A DNA stretch of 64,000 nt. Source: Paulownia fortunei. Taxonomy: Eukaryota; Streptophyta; Magnoliopsida; Lamiales; Paulowniaceae. The stretch is taken from the NCBI GenBank assembly GCA_019321725.1, contig CM033116.1, positions 18,745,869 to 18,809,868 on the forward strand. Direction: 5' to 3'. Position 1 is the first letter of the stretch. Each line of letters begins with the position of its first letter. The notes under the pieces were generated by a model. It did no database searches, was not told the origin of the DNA, and saw only the letters and a list, made by a program, of their open reading frames with translations. Positions 51,014-62,112 of this stretch are shown here, piece after piece. The translations under genes were made by a program, and so were the position numbers.

Positions 51014-51540
51014 ATGACATCATCACCAATTTTAATATATTCCTAAAATGCCCTCGCTTACAGACTCATCTTTTTGTAACTTAGGTGTGAACATCCAGGA
51101 GAGCACCTGACTCTCAATAAGTGTCCCGCTAAAACAAGGGCATTCTAGTCTCCGGGAAAATAAAGGGAAGCTTGGCAGGGACTGAGCTAAATGAAGGCTC
51201 TGAATTTTTTTTAAGTGTTTTCTTCCAATAATGTTTTTAAAAGAGCTACGAGCTCTTCGACTATAAGTGAGAGTCCGAGCATATTCCTAACCCCCTTCTG
51301 CAGTTGCCCAGGGATCTCCCCAAAACTCCTAACCCTCTTCCGCAATTGGACCGGGTCTTCTGTATAGTTTGAATCTCCCTAAAACTTTTCGCGATCTACC
51401 CAAAACTCCTAACCCTCTTCCGCAATTGGACCAGGGCCTTTTATATAGTTTGAATCTCCCCAAAATATTCCGTTAACATGGTGAATTTTGATGATATCAT
51501 CATTAATTTTAAAATATTCCTAAAATGCCCTCACTTGGAA
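51014..51540. repeat. Nested direct repeats downstream of HINT3
   Basis: A segment of about 55 bases (GATGACATCATCACC... TTCCTAAAATGCCCTC) near 51014-51065 recurs at about 51490-51537. Between them an 80-base unit with CTCCTAACCCTCTTCCGCAA starts near 51325 and again near 51405, with an earlier diverged version near 51287. The outer copies could be the ends of an element or an unequal-crossover product. No coding sequence is present. Confidence 0.65.
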
Positions 51541-51992
51541 ATGTTGTACTTTTGTTCACCAAAATATCCCTTAGGGTATTTGTAATTATTTTTTTTAATT
51601 TTAAAAAGGGTGTAATATCATATTCTTTGTAAAATTTTAGTTCCATTGTTTTCTAACTTCAATATTGCCTTTCCAGGTTGGTGATATTGTAATTCACAAA
51701 TCTAAAATGAAGTTTAATGTGACTATATGAGAGCAACATGATTTTATTTATTTTTTTGCTTGAAAACATAATTGGGAAAGGCATGAGTCTTTCCAAGATG
51801 GATTGCCATGAAAAGATGCGTGTATAAAGAAAATTATTCTTTAAAAATCACTCTTCCTAGAGAAATTTACATGACCTTTACCAGACTACAAAAGTACTGT
51901 ATATATAGTTATTATTTTCCAAGTTACTTTAAGCCTTCTGCAAAATGGTAAAACACAAAATAACAATAAGAACAACATACCTACTTCTTCAA

Positions 51993-52366
51993 TAGTGGTA
52001 GCAATGGACGGATTCAAATTCGAACTCGTCCCGAATTTGTTTCGTTTGAGATGAAATTTTATTATTACAAATAAATTTGGGATTGATTTTGAATTTTCAT
52101 TTTTAAATTCATCCTTTCCCAAATTTGTCCTGTTTAGTTTTTTTTTAAAATTTATTATGTATATATTTATGTGATATTTTTATAAAAAAATTAGTGTATT
52201 ATTTTTTAAAAATATATATATTTTAATATTTTTAAAATAATAAAATATGTCAAACGAATTTAATGAATCTAATTCATCGAGATACAAATTCAAGACTGAG
52301 TCGAGTCCTAAAAATTTATTGATGTAACAAGTCTTGAATTTGACCAAAATTTTATTGCTATTCCTA
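51993..52366. mobile_element. hAT-like MITE with TAGTGGTAGCAATGG end
   Basis: A 374-bp element starting TAGTGGTAGCAATGG and ending TTGCTATTCCTA, whose reverse complement TAGGAATAGCAA pairs with the start. Flanks TTCTTCAA (51985-51992) and TTCTTAAA (52367-52374) agree at 7 of 8 bases. Subterminal words include AATTCGAACTCG and GAGTCGAGTCC. The core is A/T-rich and the two frames overlapping it (51886-52122 and 52180-52440) are not genes. Confidence 0.75.
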
Positions 52367-53944
52367 TTCTTAAAGCAGTTAAAAAGGAAAATAGCAATAT
52401 GCTGGCACCTAAGAATTTGAGTAAAGCCCTGAGTCAACAAAAGTCAATTGAAAAAACAAGAAGAGGCAAGGCCCCATTAATCAGAAAATACACAACTAAT
52501 TCCACACCAAACCAGTAGACTTCAAATGAAGAGTCTTCATTTGGTCAACCCGCGACGACTCCATTTCTCTGACCCGGTTCAATGCCCTTCTCCAGAATTA
52601 TCCGCCTGGTCATAGCAAAAAGGATTTTTAATAAAGCAAATTAATTCTAGAACCTTCCAATGAAATTTCAGTCATGAGACGTGTGCTACCCAATTCAACT
52701 CAAACTTAAATAATTTTTGATTTTTCGAGATTCAATTTTGTCCATATAGTTATATTTTTCTTTTCTCACTTTATAATTCACTATAAAATTCATGTTCACA
52801 TCAAAGTAATTTATCAGACAAATTTTTTTTTATTTAAAATATAAAATAAAATATAAATAAGTATGAATTAAACCAATGGGGTAAAAATATTTAATCGAAC
52901 ACTTTTCAACCAAAAACACATAAATTAAGAATTTTTAAATATTATATACATCGTGTCGTAATTATCTGAAAAGCAAATATTATTTTTTAAAAATATCTTT
53001 AATATTAAGTAGTATATATTAGATAAGCCGAGTTTATTTCATATTGAGCCTTATTAAACTTAAATTCTAAAGTGATGGACTATAATTCGAATAGGGCCAA
53101 TAAAATTATTTCAAAATAAATTATTTGGATTGTGAATTAAGTTCGAATATACTCAGTGGATTAAGTTCAATGAGTTTACAAATTATCGAACTAAAATAGA
53201 TTTTAATATATGAATTAAACTCATCAAATATAAATAAGACCACGAGGTCCAAACTCACAAACACTCATGTAGTAATACAAATACTTTCAACCATCGTCGT
53301 TAAAAGATACATAATTTATTAAATAATTAATTACACTTAAATTTTCTGAATTTTCGTCAGGCAAACTCCAAACAATCCTAATACTTATTTATGATGTAGA
53401 CAACGTGCTACCTAACCGTGATTTCCTTTTTGATGCAAGTAACATCCTATTTAACGACAAATTTTCGACACCCCTAATATTTATTTGTGATGAAGACAAT
53501 ATTTCATCTACCAATTCATGCAAAAGTAATATCTATCGGAGTTATACATTATAATTATAAATTAATTAAATTTAATTGAACAACTCAAATTAATTATTCG
53601 GGTCAAAATTAATTTTTCCTTTTTCCACGCGTAACACCTACCTTTTCATGCCCAGGCCTGGCAATAGTAAAATCGGGAAAATTCTCGATCCAGGCATTCC
53701 CTTCTCCCTCTTTTTGTAAAGCAAAGAATATCGTTTCATCTTCCTCCTCCTCCTTTCCCAAAATCACACCCCCAGCCCCCAGTTTTTCCAATTTACGCCG
53801 TTGTCTTACTCGTAACATACATTCAATATATATATACACACATATATGTCTGCTTAATTTGAGGTGTATATAGCTGAAAGTATATTTATATATTATATAC
53901 ATATAGAGAGAATGCGAAAATAATAGGGAGAGGGGAGGAGGAAA

Positions 53945-56900
53945 ATGTCGCCAACAGTGGCGAAACAGGCCGAGCAACTCAGACAAGATGGCAACACTTA
54001 CTTCAAAAAAGACCGATTTGGCGCCGCCATTGATGCTTATACTGAGGTAGGTTTGTCGTCGGTCAATGGTTACTTTTTTTTTTTATGCAATTAATTTTGA
54101 AAGTTTGAATTTTTCTTTTAGGCTATTGTGTTGTGCCCTAATGTTCCGATATATTGGACGAATCGGGCTCTGTGCCATCTCAAGCGGAAGTATGTATGAT
54201 CACTACACGCTATAATGTTCTTGATTATTATTTATTTGTTATTAGAAAAAAAATTATTTGATTTCTTTGTTGAAAGTGTTGTCTTTATTTGGGTTTTATG
54301 CGCTTTTGGTGTATAGTGAATGGACAAGGGTGGAGGAGGATTGCAGGAGAGCAATTCAGCTTGATCACCATTCTGTAAAGGTATGGTCTATTAAATAACA
54401 CTATATCAAACGTTCTCATAATTCTCATGTCATTTTCAACTAGTTTTTGCTTGTTTATTTCTTTTCGTTTTAATTTTTTTCTGGTTTGTATCCTATAATG
54501 TTTCTTGGGGTGTCGAGATTCCCTTTATCATTTTATGCCAAGGTTTATGCAAAACATTGAAACACAATTAGTATGTGCCAGAAAACCTTGCGAAAGGAGA
54601 GTATGTGCTGGATATGGATGGTTGATGGGTAAGTAGCATGCTTTGCAATAGTGTCCAATTGTATCCTCTGTATTTTAAGCCAATAAAAAGTTCAGTTTTT
54701 CATTATATTCCAGGACTGTTTAAGAGATTCTCTGTGGCAGTAAAAGCTTTTGGGCCGTCTGGGTAAAATGAGTGGAATGATATTGTGTCCAGATAAAGAG
54801 GAATGAAATTTTATGAGATTAACTATTTGATTTAATGTTTGTCTGTTAGTTCCCTACGAGGTGCTGCTCGAAGGGGACCATATCTTTGTTTTTTCCTGGA
54901 GGCGTAACATCTCCTATTCTCTGTGGGTGAGTGGGGTTTTTTTTAACCCAAGTCTGGAGAATGTGGATGGTTGCTGGTAAAAAGTGATGTGGGAGTGTCT
55001 TTTTTCAATGTGTACTTGTTGTGAGTTGGAGATATATTCATGTATAATCCAATTTGTAGTTGGTGGGACTGTTGAGTGATTCCTTGTTTTGTCGTTGTCG
55101 TGGCCTATATTTGAACATCTATTCTGTCTTTGATGCTTTAAATGCTAAAGATATATGTCTGGCGGCTGTTAATAATCTCAATCTCTAGGCTCAAGCCACG
55201 TCATAAATCTGTCACGACCACCAAAACCTGGGAAATGGAACATTTCACAGTTCATTGAGACTTCCTATAGTTGAGGGATTATAAATTTCAAAACCTTATT
55301 TACTAAGGTAAATCCAGAAAAAGGAAGCTTTTAGCAGTATCCTTTGACTCTCGTAAGGTTTAAAACAATCGATATAATGTGAAATCTGAAAATTAGAAGA
55401 GCAGTAAGTCCGAGCTTTCTGATATTAGTCTTTTATAAACTATCTTGATGCTTTATTAATGGCAAAATATGCCTTAGTGCTAATAAAATACCCAAGTCGT
55501 GTGAAGTAAGTGATGGACTAAACAATTTGGTAAATTATAAGTTATAACTAGAATATTCCCAGTGGATGAGGCTGGCTGCAATTTAGCTGTTTAAAATCAT
55601 GATTTTACTTCTAAGTTAGCGTTCTTGAGATCTGTATGTGAGTTAACTTTCAAACATATTGGTCATATGTGACGCAGCTTCTTTTAACATAGCGTATATA
55701 TAACAGAGGGAAGTTTTGGTAGCATATACTTCATGCATACAAATGTTAATGAAAATAGTTTTGGTAGCAAGATTATACTAGGGTCTGCCAGTTTTGGGAT
55801 AGAGCGACATAAGATGTCATTTATATCGATCGTATGTTGAAGAAACCTGTACTATACCAGAGAACGATTAGATGTTTCTAATGGAAGGTAATGAAGTTTG
55901 ATTGTAGCTTATGTTCAAGCACAACTTTATCCAATGATATATGTACTTTGTCCTTTTGTTAATGTGATAATTGTAATAGTGTATGTTTGTAATTACTGTC
56001 ATTTGCTTCAGGAAAAATCATTTCAAAGCAGTTTCTGTGAATAAAAATCTCTGCACCAGTTACCTTTCCTGATGGATTGAAATTTAGAAAAAAATTTAAG
56101 CACAATCTGTTTGTTTGAATTTATATATTGAAGCTACTAGGTGAAACCCCATATAGCATGCACTTATGTTTTATTTAGTTGTGATGTGCATTGAAAACAT
56201 GTTTAGTTATTAGCTTGAAATACAAACAGTCCAAATATGGTTCATTGTATGAGATATTTCCTATTTGTTTCTACTATTGTTCTGTTATTTGTTATCGTAC
56301 AAGTTCCATGCTAGAAGAAGAGCATCTTCATCATTTCAACTAAATTAATGTACTCTTTCTGGCATAGCTTACCAATAAGCATCTAAAGTTTATTCATTTT
56401 TTCTTACTTATAAATACAAGAGGAAGACAAAGATAACCAAACTTACTGTCATTTGCCAATCTACCGTTTCTCATCCTCAAATTTTTCAGGATACAGCTAC
56501 CAACACCCTTGCTCCCAAACTTTTTATTGGCTTGCAGACCCTTTCCTAACTAATATTGTTGTCTTTCATAACTTGAACTAATGTCACCACTCTTAGTCTG
56601 CCTTTTACTTCTAGGGGTGCCAGTTGAGTCGGGTTGAGTTGGGAATAGGGTTGAGGTAAGGGAATTTTCTCAACCGAACCCAATTTGAGTTTTACTCAAG
56701 CCAATTTTGGCCAACTGTAACTGTAACTGAACCAGATAAAATCGGGTCAACTTTATGCTAACCTGATTTAAATCAGGTTTACTTGACAATCTGATACCAA
56801 ACCTCTTCAACCCAATTGCAGCAAAATTAGGAAAAAATTACAATAAATGATAGACCGCCGACTTTAATAGTTAACATGAACACATGTAACACTGTGATCC

Positions 56901-58973
56901 TTTTTCTCAAGCTCAACGTGACATAATTAACTTATGAGTTTAAACTTTTGAAGAAAATAAAGTGGTGGAATTGTCGGCTCACACAATTTACTTCTTGTCA
57001 AATCTTGTTATTGGCAATATGATTAGGCTGGATGAGGCACTTCTAGCCCCAGTCTCTCTCTTATTTGATAGATGTGGAAGCCCTAGTAAGAGCTGCAATT
57101 CTTTGTTCTTAGGATGAATAGGACATTAGTGAGTTGCTATGTTGTCAAGCTTGTTATTGAATTAAATTTATTGGACAGCTAAAATAGTATGATATTAGGT
57201 TTGTTTGCTTGAAAATGAAAATTACAAAAAATATTCCTTGGAAACTCTGTGGTGACGTATAGTTGTATATTGTCAAGCCTGGTTCTGGATATTCTCTACT
57301 ATCCTCGTATGCCACGAGCGTATGATTTTTGATACTTGAGGTTCATCTTTTTCCTCGTGGATTTAATCTCTGCTAGTTCTTCTGCAAGCTTGCATGCTTA
57401 ATAGTACTGAATGAGATTGCATAACTGCTCTCTGTAACAATATTCGTCATAATTCATGCTTGACTTTTTTCTAGAGGAATACCAGCCATTTACCGTGAAA
57501 TTTTGCTTATTACTGAATATGATTAGATATTTACTTTTTTTAATTTGCTGAAGCAAACTAAAGTAGAAATCTGATTTTGGCTGAACTAACTTAGGAAGTG
57601 CTTTGCGTTGCAGGCCCACTATATGCTTGGTCTTGCGCTGCTACAAAAGAAAGAATATGCACAAGGTGTCAAGGAATTGGAAAAAGTATGAGGTTTTTGT
57701 TTTCTATTTTTTTTTTAGGTTTTCTGCCGTAGTATGCATATGTGAAAACTCTCTTATGTAACGATATGGATGCATTGCATGCATTTGCAGTATGACTGCT
57801 TCTAGATAGTATCATTTGCTATTCAGTCTCTATAGCATTTGGAAATGTGGAAAATATATTGTTAGACTTGGTCCTTTTTCATGTTACATCTGCTCTAAAT
57901 TGATCTTGCTTTTTGTGAAATGCATTGACAATTTCGATATTTGTGTGCATGCATGAATTAACTGTATATTTTTTGGTAGTAATCTCATTTGTGCATGTTT
58001 CAACATTACATGATTGAGATATGTCAAGATGATGGATGAGAGTAGTATCTGTCATCATTCCCTTTGTTTGGAAAAAATATCTGGCATTTGTTGAAGATGA
58101 TCTTTTTTGTTGTTATTATGATGTAACATCATAGGCATTGGACCTTGGGAGGTGTGCAAACCCGAAGGGCTACATGGTAGAGGAGGTATGGCAAGAGCTT
58201 GCAAGAGCAAAATACTTAGCATGGGAACATGAATCTACCAAGCGTTCTTGGGAACTTCAAAACTTAAAGTGAGTTCTGTCTTTTTTGCTCTTTTTCTCTG
58301 ACTTTTTTCTAACATCTTCCTTGCATATTTTATGGTATCGCCATTCTTTTCTCTTTGATGAATTTGATTTGCTTAGCACCTATTGATTTTTTAATGGCTG
58401 CGCCATATATGTGACACAGAGAAGCGTGTGAAGCAGCACTGAAGGAGAAACATTTCCTTGATACTTCTTATACAGAAGGTTTTGTAGATCAAAATGCCAA
58501 GTCTAATCTTGATCAATTGGAAGCTTTAGGCCAAGTATTCAATAAAGCTGCTGAAGATGATACTCCTACTGAGGTGAGCATTGGTGTCCCCGTATCTTTA
58601 CATGATTTCTCTCTTCTGGGTTTTGTGACACCGATTGAGGCTTTCAGGTGCCAGACTATCTGTGCTGTAAAATCACTTTAGACATTTTTCGTGATCCCGT
58701 GATTACTCCAAGTGGGGTTACATATGAGAGATCAGTGATCCTAGACCATCTACAGCAGGTAAGTCTGTAAATTCCTTTCTCAGTTAATGTAGAGTCGTAA
58801 TTATCATATACATACGTGGATTTGACCTCAAACTTTGCCATTATTAGGTGGGTAAATTTGACCCAATTACCCGTGAACCGCTATATCCATCTCAGCTGGT
58901 ACCAAATTTGGCCATAAAAGAAGCTGTAAGAGCATATCTGGATGTGCACGGGTGGGCCTATAAGATGGATTGA
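53945..58973 (+). CDS. CHIP: CHIP, TPR and U-box co-chaperone E3 ubiquitin ligase
   Basis: Eight exons: 53945-54046, 54122-54189, 54317-54380, 57614-57685, 58135-58268, 58420-58573, 58648-58758 and 58848-58973, giving 276 residues, the usual plant length. Residues 1-110 hold three TPR repeats (AEQLRQDGNTYFKKDRFGAA, then YWTNRALCHLKR, then AHYMLGLALLQKKEYAQGVK) that bind C-terminal EEVD-type tails of Hsp70/Hsp90. Residues 115-195 form a charged helical linker. The U-box (about 199-270) reads VPDYLCCKITLDIFRDPVIT...GVTYERSVILDHL and FDPITREPLYPSQLVPNLAI, with the usual hydrophobic and Pro positions for E2 binding. The protein ubiquitinates chaperone-bound clients in the cytosol. The start is the first ATG before the TPR region. 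Intron 3 is unusually long (3.2 kb) and carries a possible TAGGGGTGCC-type transposon remnant near 56612. It faces PUB9. Confidence 0.96.
56612..56815. mobile_element. Probable hAT-like remnant in CHIP intron 3
   Basis: Begins TAGGGGTGCCAGTTGAGTCG, like the terminal repeats elsewhere in the window, and continues with GGGTTGAGTTGGG, CAACCGAACCCAA, AATCGGGTCAA and TTCAACCCAATT words. The right terminus is uncertain. A TTTACTTC word flanks the left end and recurs near 56989, but the DNA just inside that site does not pair with the left end. Confidence 0.4.
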
Positions 58974-60018
58974 TGCCTGCTACGGTTTCTTCGACTTCTG
59001 ATATAGATATTTGTTGTATGTCTTCCAGCAAAAAAAGTCGATAATCAATAGTAATTTTTGTTTGAGTCGAGCATGTTAGAACATCCTTAGGTTCATTAAA
59101 TATTATGCTGAGTTCATAATCTCATGATCGCAAAACTTGTGGCCCAATGCTTTTGTAGCAAATTAGGCGGTCACATAGTTTCTTTTGAAATGTATAGACT
59201 ATAGTGTTCACAACCGAGCTTGTACAGTGCTGTAATCTGCCTGGAGATTATTATCTTGTGTTTACTTGTTCTAGTGGATTTTATATCTTGTTACTGGCAT
59301 TACTCATTGAATTAGAAATTTTCCATCTAAACTTAATTGCTAGTTTGTAAACTTCTGTTTTTGAAATCCAGTTCTCATAAATCAAAATTATTAAATGGGA
59401 TCAAATGGTTCCAAAAACCAAGAATTTGAGGGACAGCTTTCCATCCTTTTTGTTTTCTTTTTCCTCTTCTTGAATCAATGCAGATAATTTGGAATTTCAA
59501 TTGCTGATTAATTATGTTCTTTATCTTGCTTTGAAGGGATTTGCCTTCATTTATACAATGACAGCAGGTTTGGAACTGTGGGAATGGTGATTTCCGGATC
59601 TCTTTTGTGCCTCCTTTGTTTATTAGACATTTGATGTTTGGAAGAAATGATCAAGAAAATTATGCTTAATTTTATCGTATTAGCTTTAATTTTAAACATT
59701 TTGAAATTTGAAGCATAAGGAACACTTCCTGGAAAATTTTACAAGTAAACAATTTACATTCCTTGGTTCCATCACCAAATAATAGTTGGTGGTATGAAAC
59801 ATCTCAATCCAACATAAAACTAATTGAATAATATTGTAAACTAAAACTGTGTCCACTCACATCAAACAAATTCTTTACAAGAAAATAGTGAATAGTGAAG
59901 CACTACAATTGATTTTGAAGTGTTATTACAGAAACCTAGAGGACAAAACATGCCAGCAAGAACATAGATAATGATGTTAAGAATAAGATATTTACATTTT
60001 TTTATTTTTATTTTTTTT

Positions 60019-60039
60019 GGGGGGGGTGGGGGGGGGGGG
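60019..60039 (+). repeat. G-run, G8-T-G12
   Basis: Eight G, one T and twelve G lie on the plus strand, directly after a T-rich tract. Such a run can form a G-quadruplex in single-stranded DNA or in a plus-strand transcript read through from CHIP. Its length is likely unstable between individuals and error-prone in sequencing. Confidence 0.9.
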
Positions 60040-61030
60040 TAAGGTGAGAATTAGATATTTACATTTTTATTGTTTTGAAAAGAAAGACTGCGATAATATA
60101 TTCATTTTCCCAGTTGAAGTAAATTGGAATTTTGGTGGCATGAAACAAGCACAAACCGATAGTCATTAGATTGACTTATTTGCACGACTATTTTCAAATG
60201 ACTTGAATGTTTTAAATTCTATATTATGGGGTGAGGATGCACTTCTATTGAGTTGAACTAGAGTAGGTATGCAGGATCGATTTATGTGATAATTGACGTT
60301 TGAACAATTTTAGTCTATATTTCACACTTAATGATATTCAAGGAATTGTGGCGTCACAATTTATGCCTCATTAAGTGTCTAGCCACACACACAGCTTGTA
60401 CAACGCACATAGGGTTTTTGAGATGTTATACATTAGTAAATTATATTACATGTGCGAATGATAAGTATCTCATTTTTTAAAAAATAAGAACATTTATCTA
60501 TTATTCAAATCCCTAATATACATTATATCGGATGTAACATAATATTACCAGCAAGCGAAACTGTACATTTAGCCATGAAAGGTGAATCTACGTTGTCTTG
60601 CATCACATCAAGTCGTCAAATATACTCACCCAATATGGCCACAAAAAATATAGGTATATATTTTTATATATATACACAATATACTACTGAGGGTGTTTGT
60701 GTATAATCAAAGGTTTTCAGAGAGATTTTGGGGATAAAGTGGGAAGTTCCTTTTAGTTACCATTTCAATTAACATCACTTAAGTGGGAAGAACTATTCCT
60801 AATAATTCAAGAATTTCATTGTAAAGTTTGGTGGCATTTTGGATGGACCACAGAACCAGACAACACAGCACCATGCAATATGGCCACATTCTTCCCATTG
60901 TATTTCCTCAACCAATTCTTGAACCATTCATTCAATTATCAATCACCAAATTCATTATGCTATCAGTTTTGGCATCATCCCCACGACAAATCTCAGTGTC
61001 ACCCTATAATTGGATAACATCAACCCGTCA

Positions 61031-61071
61031 CCCCCCCCCCCCCCAACCCCACCCCACCCCACCCCACCCCA
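61031..61071 (+). repeat. C14 run followed by CCCCA repeats
   Basis: Fourteen C, then AA, then five CCCCA units. The complementary strand reads (TGGGG)n and a G14 run, with strong quadruplex potential, and would be present in a minus-strand transcript extending past PUB9. Confidence 0.9.
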
Positions 61072-61611
61072 CCAACAAAAAATGGGAGGCGATATGAGGA
61101 GAAAAGGGTCAAGTATACAAAGAAAGAGAATCATAAAAATAAGAGAAAGAGGTGTAAAGGCTGGATTTAGCAGTCTCGGCCTCTGTCTCCTCATTTTATG
61201 CGTAAATTATATGAAATTTAAAATTTCATCCCTTTTAACTTTTAAACTTTATATCATATAAACCAAAATATCTATCTCACACTGAAAATTCTAACTCCAT
61301 CCCTTCATAAAAGTACAAAAAAAGAGAAGAGAGTTGAACCTCTCCACACAGATTGAGCTGTCTATGTGTCATATCAGCCATGTGAAATGTTTATGTGTGT
61401 CAAAAGAGCAAAGAATAAAGCAAAATTCCTACAAAGAGATTGTAACTAGGAAATTGAGTACGTAGCTTACAGACAAAGCCAAAACAACTTTTTAATGCTT
61501 CGAATGAAATTCAAGCCAGCTGCTAAAATGCCATGTGCTGAATTATTAGACAAACCATAAGTTAAGAAAAAAAAAATTACTGGTAAATCAAAAGGCAGGA
61601 GGGGCGACGGC

Positions 61612-61830
61612 CAGCATAACGACCCCTTGTCAGTTAGAGATCTTGGAAAGAAACAAGCTACAAAACAACCCCTCGCTAGTTAGCAATCATGGAAAGAAAC
61701 AAGCTACGACCAGCGTAGCAACAAACAAGTTGGCAATCATGGAAAGAGACAAGCTTCGACCAGTATAGCAATCCCTCATAAATTTGCAAACAAGTTGACA
61801 ATCATGGAAACAAAGAAACAAGCTATGTCG
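61612..61830. repeat. Irregular repeat near the PUB9 3' end
   Basis: A motif of the form (A)ATCATGGAAAGAAACAAGCT occurs about four times (near 61640, 61686, 61734 and 61800), preceded by GTTAGC, GTTGGC or GTTGAC and often followed by ACGACCAGCGTAGC-like bases. Spacing is uneven at roughly 45-65 bases. It lies 280-500 bases beyond the PUB9 stop, possibly inside the 3' untranslated region. Confidence 0.65.
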
Positions 61831-62112
61831 ATGAACTAACAAAACACTATCAAGAATAAATAGAGCAGTCCACTCAAAACCAGGTGCATCAACTATTGAC
61901 CAATATTTGAGAGAACCTTTCCAATAAGCTTCCCAACGTTATTATTCACCGCGACTATAAGCCTAAATACTAAGATCAAACCTTTGCTTAGATATATCAT
62001 ATATAGAATATACACAAGGAAGATTGAAAATGACCAAAGACACCTCAATATTTGTGAAGAAGGAAAAGATAGGAGGTGTAGAATTTACAGGATATGTGCT
62101 CAAAGTACTCGA

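Larger units (their letters stand above)
50747..53944. other. Intergenic DNA between HINT3 and CHIP (same strand)
   Basis: Holds the HINT3 3' end, a repeat-rich segment at 51014-51540, the hAT-like element at 51993-52366 and the CHIP promoter. Two imperfect copies of a phrase with ATTTATGATGTAGACAA or ATTTGTGATGAAGACAA lie near 53376 and 53477. An AT/CA microsatellite occupies about 53826-53848. Two tiny ATG frames lie just before the CHIP start (for example ATGCGAAAATAA at 53912-53923). The minus-strand frame at 53609-53986 is an unsupported antisense frame. Confidence 0.55.
58974..62112. other. Intergenic DNA between convergent CHIP and PUB9
   Basis: Contains the 3' untranslated regions of both genes and about 2.5 kb without a recognised gene. 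Notable are a G-run (60019-60039), a C-run with CCCCA repeats (61031-61071) and an irregular repeat near the PUB9 3' end (61612-61830), listed separately. The frames at 60828-61261 are shaped by the C/G runs and are not genes. Confidence 0.6.

Noticed and set aside
53609..53986. 125-residue minus-strand frame over the CHIP start
   Set aside because: Low-complexity, overlaps the CHIP first exon and promoter microsatellite, no family resemblance.
56613..56996. Target duplication TTTACTTC delimiting a 370-bp element in CHIP intron 3
   Set aside because: The sequence just inside the right copy does not pair with the TAGGGGTGCC left end, so the match may be chance.
60828..61261. Overlapping frames rich in Pro/His or Gly/Trp
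   Set aside because: They arise from translating the C-run and CCCCA repeats.
61612..61830. CRISPR-like array
   Set aside because: Repeats are imperfect and unevenly spaced, in a plant nuclear gene flank; not a CRISPR array.
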